Position numbers and translations under genes: made by a program | Shown here: piece by piece, positions 32,489 through 43,379 of the stretch | Layout of the letters: every line of letters begins with the position of its first letter | Numbering within the stretch: the stretch's first letter is position 1 | From: Brachypterus glaber | Lineage: Eukaryota > Arthropoda > Insecta > Coleoptera > Kateretidae | Length of the DNA: 64,000 nt | Direction: 5' to 3' | Assembly (NCBI GenBank): GCA_958510825.1 | Contig: OY294044.1 | Coordinates: forward strand, 78,352,895-78,416,894 | Notes under the pieces: generated by a model | What the model was told of the DNA's origin: nothing | Databases searched by the model: none | What the model saw: the letters and a program-made list of their open reading frames with translations, nothing else

Positions 32489-33799
32489 GCCAAAACGCTT
32501 CCGACACAAAAATTATAAAACAAACATTACTCCCAGAAACGTTTTCAAAATGTTTATAAGACAGCTATAAATGTAAAATTGGCACCACTTTATAAAACAT
32601 TTCAGTTTTGGTTGGTATTTTGTAAAAGCTTTTGGAAACACAATAAAATTATTTTATAAACATTTTGGCAAATCTTAGAAAAATTTTACAAAAGCATTAT
32701 AAAACAGTTTTGTTAAATCTTTTCATACTGCGCTATAAAATATACTAAAAAACAAAAATGAATATTAGAATTACAGTAACAAAATTAAAAAGTTTTTTAA
32801 ATATATTCTGAATGCTTTGCAATAAGATTTGGACCAACGAAAATTGGACGACCCGAGGTCATTTTAATAATACGTTAGCATTAAACATATGACATATATT
32901 ATTTAGAGACTTTATTTGTGCTACAGAGATCAAAATTTTTGATGCCAGGGAAATTTTATTGAGAAATATTAGCATATTTCTAACAACATTTAAGTGCGCC
33001 TCGTATTTTCCATTGTTTTGGGAAAATTTTTTGAATAACAAAAAAACTAGCTTTTTTGATATGATAATTTTCTACCGAAAAACTTGAACCTATTGGTAAT
33101 AGAGATAACTATTGATTATTTTTATGTATTTTACCTACTGCCAGTTTCATTACACGTCTGGAATTCAGTATTTTCAATTCAACTTACTTCGATTCCTTGG
33201 GTTGCATCCATTTTAAAATGGCGATTTTCTATAAAATAATTTACCTTTAGGTGCAACTAATAAAAATTGTACGCCACATCAGCTAATTCAACATTTTGTT
33301 TTATTGTAGTTACCGATAGCAAAATGATAACCATGAAAACATTTTAATTTTATAAGAATTTTGTTATTGTTTTTATATTGTAACCTAAATAACATAATAT
33401 AAAACAGTTTTATATGGATCACTAAGGTAACTCTTTACTTGAAGAAACGAAATAGTTCTCATTGATACTTTAATAAAATTGTTTTATTAAAGCTACGATA
33501 CGCGACTATAAAATAATTTTATAATATATTTATAAGAGTCGTAATAATATCACTGAAATTTAATAAAAACAATTATGAAACAATTTTATTTTATAGGCTT
33601 GACTTTTGTGTTTGTTTTATTGTGTTGCTCGTAGAAACGTTTTCACGATAAATTTATAAAACACTTTAACTTTAACTACAGAATAGTGTTGATTTCCCCT
33701 TTAATAAAATTAATTAGTATTTTGGAAGTAATAATAAAATACGAATAAAATAAAACAGTTGCGGATCCATAAAATTATAAAATTACTTTGCTGGTTGGG
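32489..33799. mobile_element. Candidate MITE family D, TTATAAAA / AAACGTTT motifs
   Basis: The left end GCCAAAACGC and the right end CTTTGCTGGTTGGG are weakly inverted (CCCAACCAGCAAAG) and both have TA flanks. GAAACGTTTTC occurs near both ends (32532 and 33636), and TTTATAAAAC-like words are repeated many times in the outer 300 bp on each side. It has the same plan as families A and B but is more degraded. No ORF. Confidence 0.5.
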
Positions 33800-34023
33800 T
33801 AATATGTAAATATTATTTATTTCAGATATATCAGAAAGAAGGATTTAATTAAAGTTTTAATTTTTATGTATAATGTGTTATTTTATTTTTTAGATCTTTG
33901 AAGGACAACTTTTACAGACAGTGTAATCAGAACTTGTAAGGTTCCTTAAGGTAAAATTGACAGCTAGTAACAGTAAGTTGTTTTAAGGTTAAGGTTTTTT
34001 CTTTCCATTCAAGCCAAGCCAAC

Positions 34024-34056
34024 TTCCCCACCCGGGAAACGAACCCGGGTTGTTGG
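34024..34056 (-). other. tRNA T-arm / box B-like hairpin
   Basis: The minus strand reads CCCGGGTTCGTTTCCCGGG, matching a T-stem-loop and Pol III box B. No box A, anticodon arm or acceptor stem is recognisable around it, so it is at most a relic of a tRNA-derived SINE, or chance. Confidence 0.3.
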
Positions 34057-34104
34057 CATAGTTTCCCCTAGGTTTAATTTAGTATATAGTTAATTAGCCA
34101 AAAT

Positions 34105-34258
34105 CCGCACCAATTCCCTTAAGGGAGAATGGATAGGCAGGGTTACACGAACAGGTAGTCAATATCAGCAAAAATTCCCTCAAGGGGGAATGGATTGGTA
34201 GGGTTACACGCACAGGTTTCAATATCCGCAAAAATTCCCTCAAGGGGGAAAGGATAAC
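34105..34258. repeat. Tandem repeat, about 60-bp unit, 2.5 copies
   Basis: CAAAAATTCCCTCAAGGGGG then AATGGATTGGTAGGGTTACACG recurs at 34107, 34168 and 34227. Each unit includes the small palindrome TTCCCTCAAGGGGGAA. Confidence 0.8.
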
Positions 34259-35285
34259 AGCGAACAAAAGACAAAGGAACAGACGGACATTTGAGGTGTT
34301 CTCTCTGGATGGTCGACTTTTTCCCATACACGCCAGGTATCTCGAAAGAGAGAGTAGTACCAACCCTGACATCGGTGAGACCGAACTTACAAAGTGGGCA
34401 GTTGTCATACAAGGGTTAGGTATATATAGTGTATGTTAAATTGTCGCCTGACGAGATTATACTCCACGTGTATAGGCCTACTGAGGGATCCTCAGAGGGG
34501 AACTGAGGTTTTCTCACTGGGGAACGGCACGTTAACCGTAACGCACCTAGTGCTTTACCTCCTGGGTGGTGTGGAAAAGAGCACAACTATTCTAGTTAGA
34601 GGTGGTAAGTGTAAAGAGTAAAAAAATGTCTATCTGTCTGTCCATCTTTTTGTCTTATGGTATGTAAACCTTATAATTATAAGTTAACTTTTGAATGTAA
34701 TATCGGGTTTCAAAAATTCTTTCGCTAAGCAGATTGAATTTCTTTATAAATAATAGTATATTTCCAACCTAATAAAAAAATTAAACATCATTATATCACC
34801 ATAGAGTCCCTTTTCAAATTAAACATCAAAATTTTTAGGATTGGCAATGCATTTTACCGGGAAAACGCCATGATTGAAACTCTCCTGCATAATACCATTT
34901 ATGATTAAGCTTTCCTCTAGAGGAAATAAACAACATTTCATTTTATGATATTGAACTTTCTGAAATGCAATAGTTATATTGACTCACCATATAGTCCCAA
35001 AAACGTATTGCAAATTAAATAAAGTGATTATTTTTCTTAAGCAAGGGACTTCCCTTATAGAAATTTAAGTTAAAACCACTTTACCTAACGTTAGGAGAAT
35101 GTTTTGTCTGTATCGTTAGGGATCTATTACTAAAACAACGTTTATCTAACGTCATAAACCCAATATACTTATACTTTTGGACTTTTCAACCAAATACTTT
35201 TTTTTCAGTTTAGTCGGCGAGCTGGTGACCATTTATTCTTTTTTCAATTTTTTTTTTATATATATTTGGGCCTACGCGTTTATTA
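34259..35285. other. Unassigned stretch; old MITE fragment at 35085-35165
   Basis: 34260-34620 is GC-richer and has short frames on both strands, including a minus-strand CPLCKFGL segment, but nothing I can name. The remainder is AT-rich. ACCTAACGTTAGGAGAATG and AACGTTTATCTAACGTC at 35090-35155 belong to the CTAACGTTAG MITE family. Confidence 0.4.
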
Positions 35286-35288
35286 TAC

Positions 35289-35374
35289 AGTTAATGTCGC
35301 GATAACCCGAATGTTCGATACTCCGAATGAGGCAGTAATCCGAACAATGAAATTCGGACTTCAAAGTGCATGCA
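35289..35374. repeat. Pogo-like element end, split by the errantivirus
   Basis: TACAGTTAATGTCGCGATAA followed by CCCGAATGTTCGATACTCCG and TAATCCGAAC resembles the repeated terminal motifs of pogo-type elements. Just past the errantivirus, 43346-43390 carries GTTCGGTTTATCGCATAATTC and AGATTATCGAAAA, its inverse counterpart. The retroelement appears to have inserted within this short element. Confidence 0.4.
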
Positions 35375-35378
35375 TGTA

Positions 35379-35639
35379 AGTTACATTGCCCTTAAGGCAT
35401 TGCACTCTTTGTACGGAACTGCTTGTTTTGCTTAATTGCCATTTATTGTTTAGATTCTAAGTATTACTAAATGTTAACAAATCACATTTTATTTCAATTC
35501 CTTTTTATTGTAATTATGTTAGAGTCAGTCTAGAATCGAATATTGAACAATAAAGCAGTAACACAAATTATATCCTGTATTTTAAATAAGTTAGAATAAA
35601 CTTTTTAAAAAGATAAAGTACGCAAAGTAAACTATAATT
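35379..35639 (+). repeat. Errantivirus 5' LTR
   Basis: Starts AGTTACATTGCCC, ends ACTATAATT. An AATAAA word lies in TGAACAATAAAGCAG at 35545-35559, a plausible poly(A) signal. Differs from the 3' LTR only around 35457-35462. Confidence 0.97.
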
Positions 35640-35652
35640 GGCGCAGTCGGTC
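35639..35652 (+). promoter_or_regulatory. Primer-binding site
   Basis: TGGCGCAGTCGGTC abuts the 5' LTR. TGGCGCAGTCGG is the form used by 17.6 and 297, which prime with tRNA-Ser. Confidence 0.85.
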
Positions 35653-35764
35653 GTTCTGTTTAACGATATTACGAATAAATATCGGTTCGTTTCGACGATT
35701 TGTTAACGGCAGAACCTAAAATCCCGGGACATCCTGAGCGTGTGAGCGAAGATCTTCAAGACTC

Positions 35765-35793
35765 ATGAGGTGGACCACAATCTTACTGTAAGT
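35765..35793 (+). promoter_or_regulatory. Env leader exon and splice donor
   Basis: An ATG at 35765-35767 opens seven codons plus two bases before a consensus donor GTAAGT at 35788-35793. Read unspliced, this frame stops at once (TAA at 35789). Joined to the acceptor at 41420 it enters the env frame in phase, and the short hydrophobic stretch would start a signal peptide. The gag ATG lies just downstream at 35798. Confidence 0.7.
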
Positions 35794-35797
35794 ACTT

Positions 35798-36922
35798 ATG
35801 TCATTTAGTGAATATAGGCTAAATTTGCAAGAAAACTCAGATAGTTCAAATTCTGATTCGGACTCAAACCCTGACTTAGACATCACGATAACTCAAAACT
35901 CCAATTTTAACCCAATTCCCACCTTAATCAACCTCAATATACAAACAATGGCACATCCCGTTTTGAAACAGGAATATTTAAGCATGATTCCCGATTTTTA
36001 TGGGGAGTCTGAGTTACTCCCCAGATTTATCGAAATTTCTGAGAAGCTCGTTGTAAAGTTTTATAATACTACGGATGTTGGCGACTTCCAAAACGAATAT
36101 TTGATGTCGAGCATCCTTTCAAAAATCAAGGGAGATGCCGCTGTTAAAATATCTTCCTGCATAATTAATAGCTGGGATGATTTAAAAACAGCCCTTACAA
36201 GTACATATAGCGATAAAAGGGATGTTTATAGTTTGGGTCTAGGAATGTCAGATCTGAGGCAATCATTTAACGAAACCGTATTCGATTTTTATCACAAAAT
36301 TATTATTCTTCTAAATCTGCAAATATCCTATTTAAATTTACACCACGCGAATGCTGCCGAAGTAGCTACATTAACAGCCTATCTTAGAAAATTCGCTTTA
36401 AGGGTACTGTTACGTGGGCTAAAGGAGCCCATAGGGTCCTTAATGCGAACAAAAAATCCGGAAGACTTGAATTCAGCACTGGGTATGTTAACGAACGACT
36501 TTCAGTTTGAAAATTTTGAGCAAAAGCCTAAAAATTGGAGTCAGAAACCTGCTCCAAACCAAAAATACAATAAAAGTTTTTCAAATAGGCAAATGCCGCA
36601 AACTCAAAGATTTTTACAGTTGAGAAACCCACCGCATAATTCACAAACTTCAAGGCCTAATTTTTCAAGTAATCCTAATAATAATTTTTCAAATAATTCT
36701 GGCAGAAATTTTTCAAATAATTTTGGTAGAAATTTTTCCCAAAATTTTCAAAATCAACCTGGGCCTAGTACGAGAAACGTAGATGTATTTAAACCAAACC
36801 CCAATCAAGTACTTTCCAAACCTACCCCTATGAGTGCTTTAACTAGAAGCACTTATAGAACAAACACATCTAGGCAGAACCCCCCCCCCAAAATAGGAAT
36901 TTTTTTGAACCTATGGATTTAA
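35798..36922 (+). CDS. gag: Gag (frame broken near its end)
   Basis: A 374-codon frame starting at the first ATG after the splice donor. The N-terminus is acidic and Ser/Asp-rich. The middle (about residues 50-240) resembles the capsid-like gag domain of gypsy elements. The C-terminus is a basic Asn/Phe/Ser-rich tail with repeated NFSNN-type segments. No CCHC zinc knuckle is present, as usual for errantiviruses. A run of ten C at 36880-36889 shifts the frame so that this reading ends at 36922. The reading that carries on the gag tail runs in another frame to a TAA at 37024-37026. The slip may be a real mutation or a homopolymer sequencing error. Confidence 0.9.
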   Translation: MSFSEYRLNLQENSDSSNSDSDSNPDLDITITQNSNFNPIPTLINLNIQTMAHPVLKQEYLSMIPDFYGESELLPRFIEISEKLVVKFYNTTDVGDFQNEYLMSSILSKIKGDAAVKISSCIINSWDDLKTALTSTYSDKRDVYSLGLGMSDLRQSFNETVFDFYHKIIILLNLQISYLNLHHANAAEVATLTAYLRKFALRVLLRGLKEPIGSLMRTKNPEDLNSALGMLTNDFQFENFEQKPKNWSQKPAPNQKYNKSFSNRQMPQTQRFLQLRNPPHNSQTSRPNFSSNPNNNFSNNSGRNFSNNFGRNFSQNFQNQPGPSTRNVDVFKPNPNQVLSKPTPMSALTRSTYRTNTSRQNPPPKIGIFLNLWI

Positions 36923-36989
36923 ATAATCTAAGCTTGGAACCAACAATCGAATTTCCCCCGGAAAATATTGAAAATAAAGCTGAAAATGA

Positions 36990-36996
36990 TTTTTTA
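36990..36996 (+). promoter_or_regulatory. -1 ribosomal frameshift site, T TTT TTA
   Basis: In the gag-tail frame the codons read TTT then TTA preceded by T: the canonical slippery heptamer TTTTTTA. The pol frame is exactly -1 to it and has an upstream stop at 36987-36989, so it opens at the heptamer. This fits Gag-Pol fusion by -1 frameshifting. Confidence 0.8.
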
Positions 36997-38969
36997 GAGC
37001 TAAACGCCTCGGGAAATTCCAATTAAATAGTTTAACAGACGATAAAAGTGTGTTATCGTATATCATATTTCCAGAACATAATTTAAAAGTCCTCTTAGAT
37101 AACGGTAGCACAAGATCATTTGTTAGACCAGATATAGCTTTTAAATATTTTAAAAATAATATTATAAATGACCCCTTTTTAATTTCAAGCGCACATGGAA
37201 AATCTCTAGAAAAGTACAGTACACAGATTTCATGTTCCATTTTTAATAATTCAAATGAAAAATTAAAATTTCATTTATTTGATTTTCACAAAAATTTTGA
37301 TTGTCTTCTAGGCTTAGACAATTTAAAAAAATTAAACGCCGTGATCGACTTACAAAACGACGTATTAATCACACCTCTACGTAAAATAAAAATTCATTAC
37401 CACAGCCTCTGCGATTCTACGAATTGTATAGTAGTAGAACCAGAGTCGGAACAAATTATTAATGTTAACATAAAAAATGTTAAAGAAGGCGACGTCCTTA
37501 TTCCTTATAAAAATTTTAATGGTTTAGAAATGCCAGAATGTGTCACTAAAGTAAAGAATTTTGTTGCACGATGTAGTATAGTCAATCGTACGGGAACCCC
37601 TATTAAACTTAATATAAACAAAGCTTTAACTGTGGAAAAGTTCGACGAATACGAACGTAAACCCTGTTCAAACTTTAATAATTTTATATTCGAAAAAGGT
37701 TCCTTTGATTTTTCAACAATTCGCACAAACCATATGAATTCAGAAGAAAAGCAATCAATTTTAGATTTAATTAATAATTATTCAGACATTATTCAAGTTG
37801 AAAATGAAGAATTAAGTTTTAATAGTAAAATTAAGCATCATATTAGAACCACGGACGAAATACCGGTGTATTCTAAAACATATCGGTATCCGGAGGTTCA
37901 CAAGCAAGAAGTGCGTAAGCAAATAGATAAAATGCTTAAACAAAAAATAATAAGACCATCCTATAGCCCATGGAGCTCTCCTATTTGGATCGTTCCAAAA
38001 AAATTGGACGCATCTGGAACTCGCAAATGGCGCATAGTTATAGACTATAGGAAACTTAACGAAAAAACTATTGGCGATAAATACCCCCTGCCAAATATAA
38101 CAGATCTTTTAGATAAGTTGGGACGCTGTCTGTATTTTACAACGTTAGATTTGGCATCGGGATTCCATCAAATAGAAATGGCCGAAGAGGACATTCAAAA
38201 GACCGCTTTCAATACAGAAAACGGACACTATGAGTTCCTGCGCATGCCATTTGGTTTAAAATCGGCACCGGCGACACTACAACGGGCCTTAGACAACCTA
38301 TTACGCGGAATTTTGAACAAATTTTGTTTAGTTTACCTAGATGATATTATTATTTTCAGCACTAGCTTGCAAGAGCACCTAGATCATATAGGACAAGTCT
38401 TTGAAAGACTACGTAGCGCGAATTTTAAACTACAAATGGACAAATGCGAATTTTTGAAAAGAGAAGTTGCTTTTCTGGGACCTATTGTAACCCCAGAAGG
38501 CGTAAAACCTAACCCTGATAAAATAAGAGCTATACAAAAATACCCAATCCCCAAAACCCCGAAACAAATTAAAGGCTTTTTAGGATTATTAGGTTATTAC
38601 AGGAAATTTATTAAGGATTTTGCAAAAATAACTAAACCCCTTACTCAGTGTCTAAGAAAAGGCAATAAAATTAACGTTAACGATTCCGATTACATTAATT
38701 GTTTTAACATATGCAAAAATTTACTAATTAACGAACCCATCTTACAGTATCCGGACTTTACTCAAAATTTTATCGTAACTTGTGACGCATCAAATTTCGC
38801 AATTGGAGCCTGTATTTCGCAGGGTAAAATTGGCTCCGATCTACCTATAGCATATGCCAGTAGGACACTAAATGTCTCTGAAACAAATTTAAGCACGATC
38901 CAAAAAGAACTTTTGTGTGGGCAGTTAAATACTTCCGGCCCTATTTGTATGGCAGACGCTTTCAGATAG
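36990..38969 (+). CDS. pol: Pol, part 1: protease, reverse transcriptase, start of RNase H
   Basis: Enters by frameshift from gag. The aspartic protease motif is [11 protein letters not shown] (about 37092-37124). The reverse transcriptase spans about 37860-38500 with [33 protein letters not shown] and the catalytic YLDDI (38332-38346). A connection region follows, and RNase H begins at VTCDAS near 38777. It copies the element RNA into DNA. The frame fails at about 38912-38925: true RNase H continues in the next frame (see the following entry), leaving a spurious tail to 38969. All catalytic residues seen in the RT are intact. Confidence 0.93.
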   Translation, partial: FFRAKRLGKFQLNSLTDDKSVLSYIIFPEHNLKVLLDNGSTRSFVRPDIAFKYFKNNIINDPFLISSAHGKSLEKYSTQISCSIFNNSNEKLKFHLFDFHKNFDCLLGLDNLKKLNAVIDLQNDVLITPLRKIKIHYHSLCDSTNCIVVEPESEQIINVNIKNVKEGDVLIPYKNFNGLEMPECVTKVKNFVARCSIVNRTGTPIKLNINKALTVEKFDEYERKPCSNFNNFIFEKGSFDFSTIRTNHMNSEEKQSILDLINNYSDIIQVENEELSFNSKIKHHIRTTDEIPVYSKTYRYPEVHKQEVRKQIDKMLKQKIIRPSYSPWSSPIWIVPKKLDASGTRKWRIVIDYRKLNEKTIGDKYPLPNITDLLDKLGRCLYFTTLDLASGFHQIEMAEEDIQKTAFNTENGHYEFLRMPFGLKSAPATLQRALDNLLRGILNKFCLVYLDDIIIFSTSLQEHLDHIGQVFERLRSANFKLQMDKCEFLKREVAFLGPIVTPEGVKPNPDKIRAIQKYPIPKTPKQIKGFLGLLGYYRKFIKDFAKITKPLTQCLRKGNKINVNDSDYINCFNICKNLLINEPILQYPDFTQNFIVTCDASNFAIGACISQGKIGSDLPIAYASRTLNVSETNLSTIQKELLCGQLNTSGPICMADAFR

Positions 38970-41452
38970 TTACGGACCATAAACCACTCCAGTGGTTATT
39001 TTCCTTAAAGGAGCCAGACTCAAAACTTACTCGTTGGCGCTTGAAACTCGAAGAGTATGATTACGAAATAATTTACCGTAAAGGTTGCCAAAATACAGTC
39101 GCTGACGGACTATCTAGAATAGAAATTAATAACCTAAATACCTATTCAAAACTCATAAACGAAAACCCCACCATTAACCAAATAATTAACCTTAAATTAA
39201 AAATTGAAAACCACGATGTAAAAATAATACACGGAAACTTATTTAATTGCAACGAAAAAATATCCTTGGCACATTGCGTCTCAAAATGTCTTAACATGAG
39301 TAAAGGTATCGCGCAAGAATTTAAAAACAAATTTAGTTGCGTCGAAACTCTTAAAAATCAAAATAAAAATTTAGGAGAAGTAGCTCACCTCAGATTTCCA
39401 AGCAGAAACATTTATTATCTTTTAACGAAAAATAAATTTTGGGATAAACCCTCGTATCTTACTATTACTATGGCACTAATAAATCTAAGAACATTATGTT
39501 TAAAATTAAATGATTACGCAATTGCTATGCCAAAAATAGCATGTGGATTAGACCTCCTAGACTGGGAAATTGCGTATAATATCATAAAACTCGTTTTCAG
39601 AAATACCAAAATTAAAATTCTTATTTATGACAATAACTTGCCTATAACAGAAGTAAATGTCATAACTGAAAATCCCAAACCAAACCCAAAAATTAAAATT
39701 TTAAGCAATATTATAATAAAAAATAAAAGGGACGACTCTGTCTCACAAAATAATGTTAATCAAGACGACGTAACTGACCAAGACAATAGTACCAACGCCC
39801 TACACGATTACGTGCAAGAAATGTATCGCGAACTCGAAAAAGATAAACCAAAGTATCAAGTTACAAATGATAACATGTCTGTGATTGCCGAACCCGGTGA
39901 CACGTTAGAGCGGAAAGAAAATTTAGACGAAATCTTTGAAAATGACACTCAAAACCACAATGACGAAAATAACCAGGACGACTTAAATACTGTACATACA
40001 ATTCAAGAAGAGCACCCCATTGTCAATATCCCTATAATAACTTGCCCCGTAAACTACGGAAAACACCAAATTATAATTTCCCAAGTAGAATTTTCTCCAG
40101 TCGAACCTATAATAACTACACTTTATAAAACAAAAGAACTTATGTTCGTCCAAATTTCAAAAAATAACTTCGAGAACGATATAATTAAATTAATGAAAGA
40201 ATTTATCGCACCCCAAATAAAATATTACGTATATTTCGAAGACCCTATATATGAACAATTTAGTACCGTGTTACAAAAATATTTTAAAAATTCAGGAATA
40301 AACCTAATTAAATGTACCAAATATTTAATAGACGTTGCTGATGACCTAGAAATTGTTCAGTTTATCAAAAATTATCATGAGGGAAAAACCAACCACAGAG
40401 GACTTGACGAGACGGAAAAACGCATAAAAAATACTTACTATTGGCCTAACCAACGTAAATCAATCCAAACTTATATTAATAACTGTGAAATTTGCCAAGT
40501 CACTAAATACGATAGAAACCCCCTTCAATTAAAATTTAATTTAACCCCTAGAGCAACTAAACCTTTTCAGATTCTACACATAGATTGTATAAGTCTGGAA
40601 AAAACCAAATTTTTGACAATTGTCGACGCATTTTCAAAATACGCCCAAGCTTATAAACTAAATTCAGCTACAAGTATTGAGGTTGCAAATAACCTCATAA
40701 AGTACCTTACACACCACTCTATCCCCGAACAAATAATCTCGGATAACGGGGGTGAATTCAACAGTGGAATTTTTAGAGAACTTTTAGAAGTACATAAAGT
40801 TAAAGTTCATTTCATTAGCTCACAGCACCCGGACTCAAATTCTATTGTCGAACGTTTCCACTCCACCCTAATCGAACACATTAGATTATTTAATAACTAG
40901 GTTGAATTTAAAGACGAACCTATCGAAATTAAAGTAAACTATGGCCTTCTGGCTTATAACAACACTATACACTCTGCAACAGGATTAAAACCTTCAGAAA
41001 TCATAACAGGTCACATAAGCGATAACTCACCCTTTAAACTAGAACTAGAAAAACAATTATTAAATAATTATGTTTCAAGCCATAAAGATAAAGTCAAATT
41101 ACTTTATCAAAAAATTAACGAAAACCTTCAGAAAAACAAGGAAAAAGTCATTAGTAAAATAAACGAAAATAAGGAAGAATTGCCCGAAATTCCCGAAAAT
41201 GTTTATGTTAAAAATAAACAAAAACAGAGGAAAACTAAAAATAAGTATAAAGCAGAAAAAGTTAGTAGCCTAAATTCACAACTTAAAACTGCAAAAATCA
41301 CCCCTACACATCATAAAACAATAGACAAAATTCACCTTTCTAACATAAAGCGCCCTAGGAAAAAACCTTACGACTTTCGACATACAACCATACAAAAAAC
41401 TAATTTTGAACCCCTTCCAGGTTCCTCTCGATCGGACAGGGAGCAGAAATAA
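38915..41452 (+). CDS. pol: Pol, part 2: RNase H end and integrase, with in-frame TAG
   Basis: Continues pol after the frame slip. RNase H end: [10 protein letters not shown] and the late Asp in VADGLSR. Then about 400 residues of spacer, acidic around 39740-40010. The integrase has the HHCC zinc motif (His, His, then C-E-I-C, 40375-40495) and the catalytic triad in [14 protein letters not shown] and SIVERFHS (about 40577, 40741, 40850). A TAG at 40898-40900 interrupts the frame just after the core. The same frame runs on to a TGA at 41450-41452 through the basic C-terminal domain. The product would be a truncated integrase. Confidence 0.9.
41409..41420 (+). promoter_or_regulatory. Env splice acceptor
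   Basis: ACCCCTTCCAG|G lies within the 3' end of pol, with a pyrimidine tract. It is placed as in gypsy and ZAM, where env is made from a spliced RNA. The phase matches the donor at 35787/35788. Confidence 0.65.
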
Positions 41453-43071
41453 GAAATATAACTAAGAACCTTGGAATTCTACCCATCAACCTAGGCCCAG
41501 CTAAACTTCAACGTACTGAACACATCCTTGTTCATTTTTACGACCTAAAACCCCTTTTTGACCTATACGAAAACTTAAATATAAAATATAGTAGCCTTAA
41601 GTCACTTAGTTTTAACAATAATAAAAGTTCATATAGTAATGAACTATTTAATTATGATAAGATTATTACTTATACACAGAAAAAAATTAAAAATAAGATT
41701 AATCACATAAATTTAGGTTATAATGATAGTTATATTAGGAATAAGCGAGGACTAATTAACGGCATCGGCACCTTAATTAAAACAATTACAGGTAACTTAG
41801 ACTCAAATGACGAAGATAAATTTAACAAAATTTTAACACATATGCAAAGTAATGAAAGAAATTTGCAATCACAAATCAAAATGCAATATTCAATCAATAC
41901 CAAAATCATCCAAAATTTTAACAACACTGTTTTAGATATTCAATACAATGAGGACGTTTTAAAAAAGAAAATTTTCCAACTAGAAGCCTTTATAAACGAA
42001 AAAATTCAAAATCAAATATTTATCTTATTCGCCCAAGATTTATTTAATCAAATTTTAATAGTTTTTACCACGATTTTAAATACTCTAGTAGAAATCGAAA
42101 ATTCTATAACATTTTGCAAGTCAAAAATTTTACATCCAAGTATTACAAAATCACACGAGTTATTCTCGGAAATTGAAAAAATTTCCACCCACTACAAAAA
42201 CCAATTGCCATTCGAACCAAAATTTGAAAATATCCTAAACTTTGAATCCATTATTAAAGTAAACTGTCAAATAGAACCCACTAAAATAACGTATTTTCTG
42301 TCAATCCCTATAAATTACGAAAAAGAATTTGAACTCTATCACCTTATCCCAATCCCCACAAGGTACAAGTCAGAATTTGTAACTATTATCCCCACGATCA
42401 AATTTCTATTAAAATCACATGAAAACCTATTTATTCCCCTGAATGACATGTGTACCCAAGGTAAATTGTACCAATGTTCGAGTCACCTACAAACCAGTCA
42501 AGAAATAACTTGCGAAAGAAATATAATCCTGGATGAAAACTCACACTCATGCTCACTCATTAATCTGGAAATCTCAGGAAATCACATGGAAATCATTCCC
42601 GAAATAAATCAATATTTAGGAGTATTCCCGGAGGAAGAACAGTTACGTTTCCAATGTAACCAGGAAACGGAAACTAAATCCCTATCTGGAATATACCTCA
42701 TTAAAGAAAATAACTGTCAAATTTTCTTTAAACAAAACCGACTTACATTTCAAGAAAAATCTTTTGGAAAACCGGCCTTAGTTTCTAAACTAAAATTCGA
42801 TCTGGAAGAAAAGCAAATTCAAAATTTAAAAATTAATCTGATAAGCCTGAAACTCATATCTGAAAATTCCATCATCCCTTTGGAAAAAGACGAAATCAAA
42901 ATTCTACCCTCAAGTATCATGACCATAATATTTTACGTCATAGTACTTATTTCACTACACACAACTTTAAGGAAATTGTTGAAAAATAAAAGAAACCAAT
43001 CCTGTCCACAGGAAGAAAAATCCGAACTCCAACCACTAGGTGTCCAGCTTCCCGGCGATGCCTCATTCTAG
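41421..43071 (+). CDS. env: Env glycoprotein (uninterrupted)
   Basis: About 550 codons open from the splice acceptor to a TAG at 43069-43071, overlapping the pol end. A dibasic cleavage site RNKR (41737-41748) is followed by a GLINGIG-type fusion peptide. This pair is shared by errantivirus Env and baculovirus F proteins, which mediate membrane fusion. The ectodomain carries several cysteines (about 42440-42720), and a hydrophobic anchor (about 42915-42970) precedes a short basic tail. The first in-frame ATG downstream of the acceptor (41842) lies after the fusion peptide, so that shorter reading is not the real start. Unlike gag and pol it has no lesion. Confidence 0.9.
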
Positions 43072-43080
43072 GAGGGGAGG
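43070..43080 (+). promoter_or_regulatory. Polypurine tract
   Basis: AGGAGGGGAGG immediately precedes the 3' LTR; primes plus-strand DNA synthesis. Confidence 0.9.
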
Positions 43081-43341
43081 AGTTACATTGCCCTTAAGGC
43101 ATTGCACTCTTTGTACGGAACTGCTTGTTTTGCTTAATTGCCATTTATTGTTTAGATTCCAATTATTACTAAATGTTAACAAATCACATTTTATTTCAAT
43201 TCCTTTTTATTGTAATTATGTTAGAGTCAGTCTAGAATCGAATATTGAACAATAAAGCAGTAACACAAATTATATCCTGTATTTTAAATAAGTTAGAATA
43301 AACTTTTTAAAAAGATAAAGTACGCAAAGTAAACTATAATT
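43081..43341 (+). repeat. Errantivirus 3' LTR
   Basis: 261 bp, two mismatches to the 5' LTR, followed by the TGTA duplication at 43342-43345. Confidence 0.97.
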
Positions 43342-43379
43342 TGTATGTTTCACTGTTCGGTTTATCGCATAATTCAGAT

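Larger units (their letters stand above)
35379..43341 (+). mobile_element. Errantivirus-type LTR retrotransposon (17.6/297-like), TSD TGTA
   Basis: A 7963-bp element bounded by two 261-bp LTRs and a 4-bp duplication TGTA (35375-35378 and 43342-43345). Order: LTR, primer-binding site, gag, pol (protease, RT, RNase H, integrase), env, polypurine tract, LTR. The LTRs differ at two positions, so insertion is recent. Element organisation, LTR ends AGTTAC...AATT and a serine-tRNA-type primer site place it in the 17.6/297 branch of Ty3/gypsy insect endogenous retroviruses. Gag and pol carry frame lesions, env does not. It could still be transcribed and mobilised in trans. Confidence 0.97.

Noticed and set aside
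34024..34056. A tRNA gene
   Set aside because: Only a T-arm-like hairpin is present; no acceptor, D or anticodon arm on either strand.
34143..34412. Minus-strand frame with a CPLC segment
   Set aside because: Half of it is the 60-bp tandem repeat, and the rest has no complete zinc-finger pattern.
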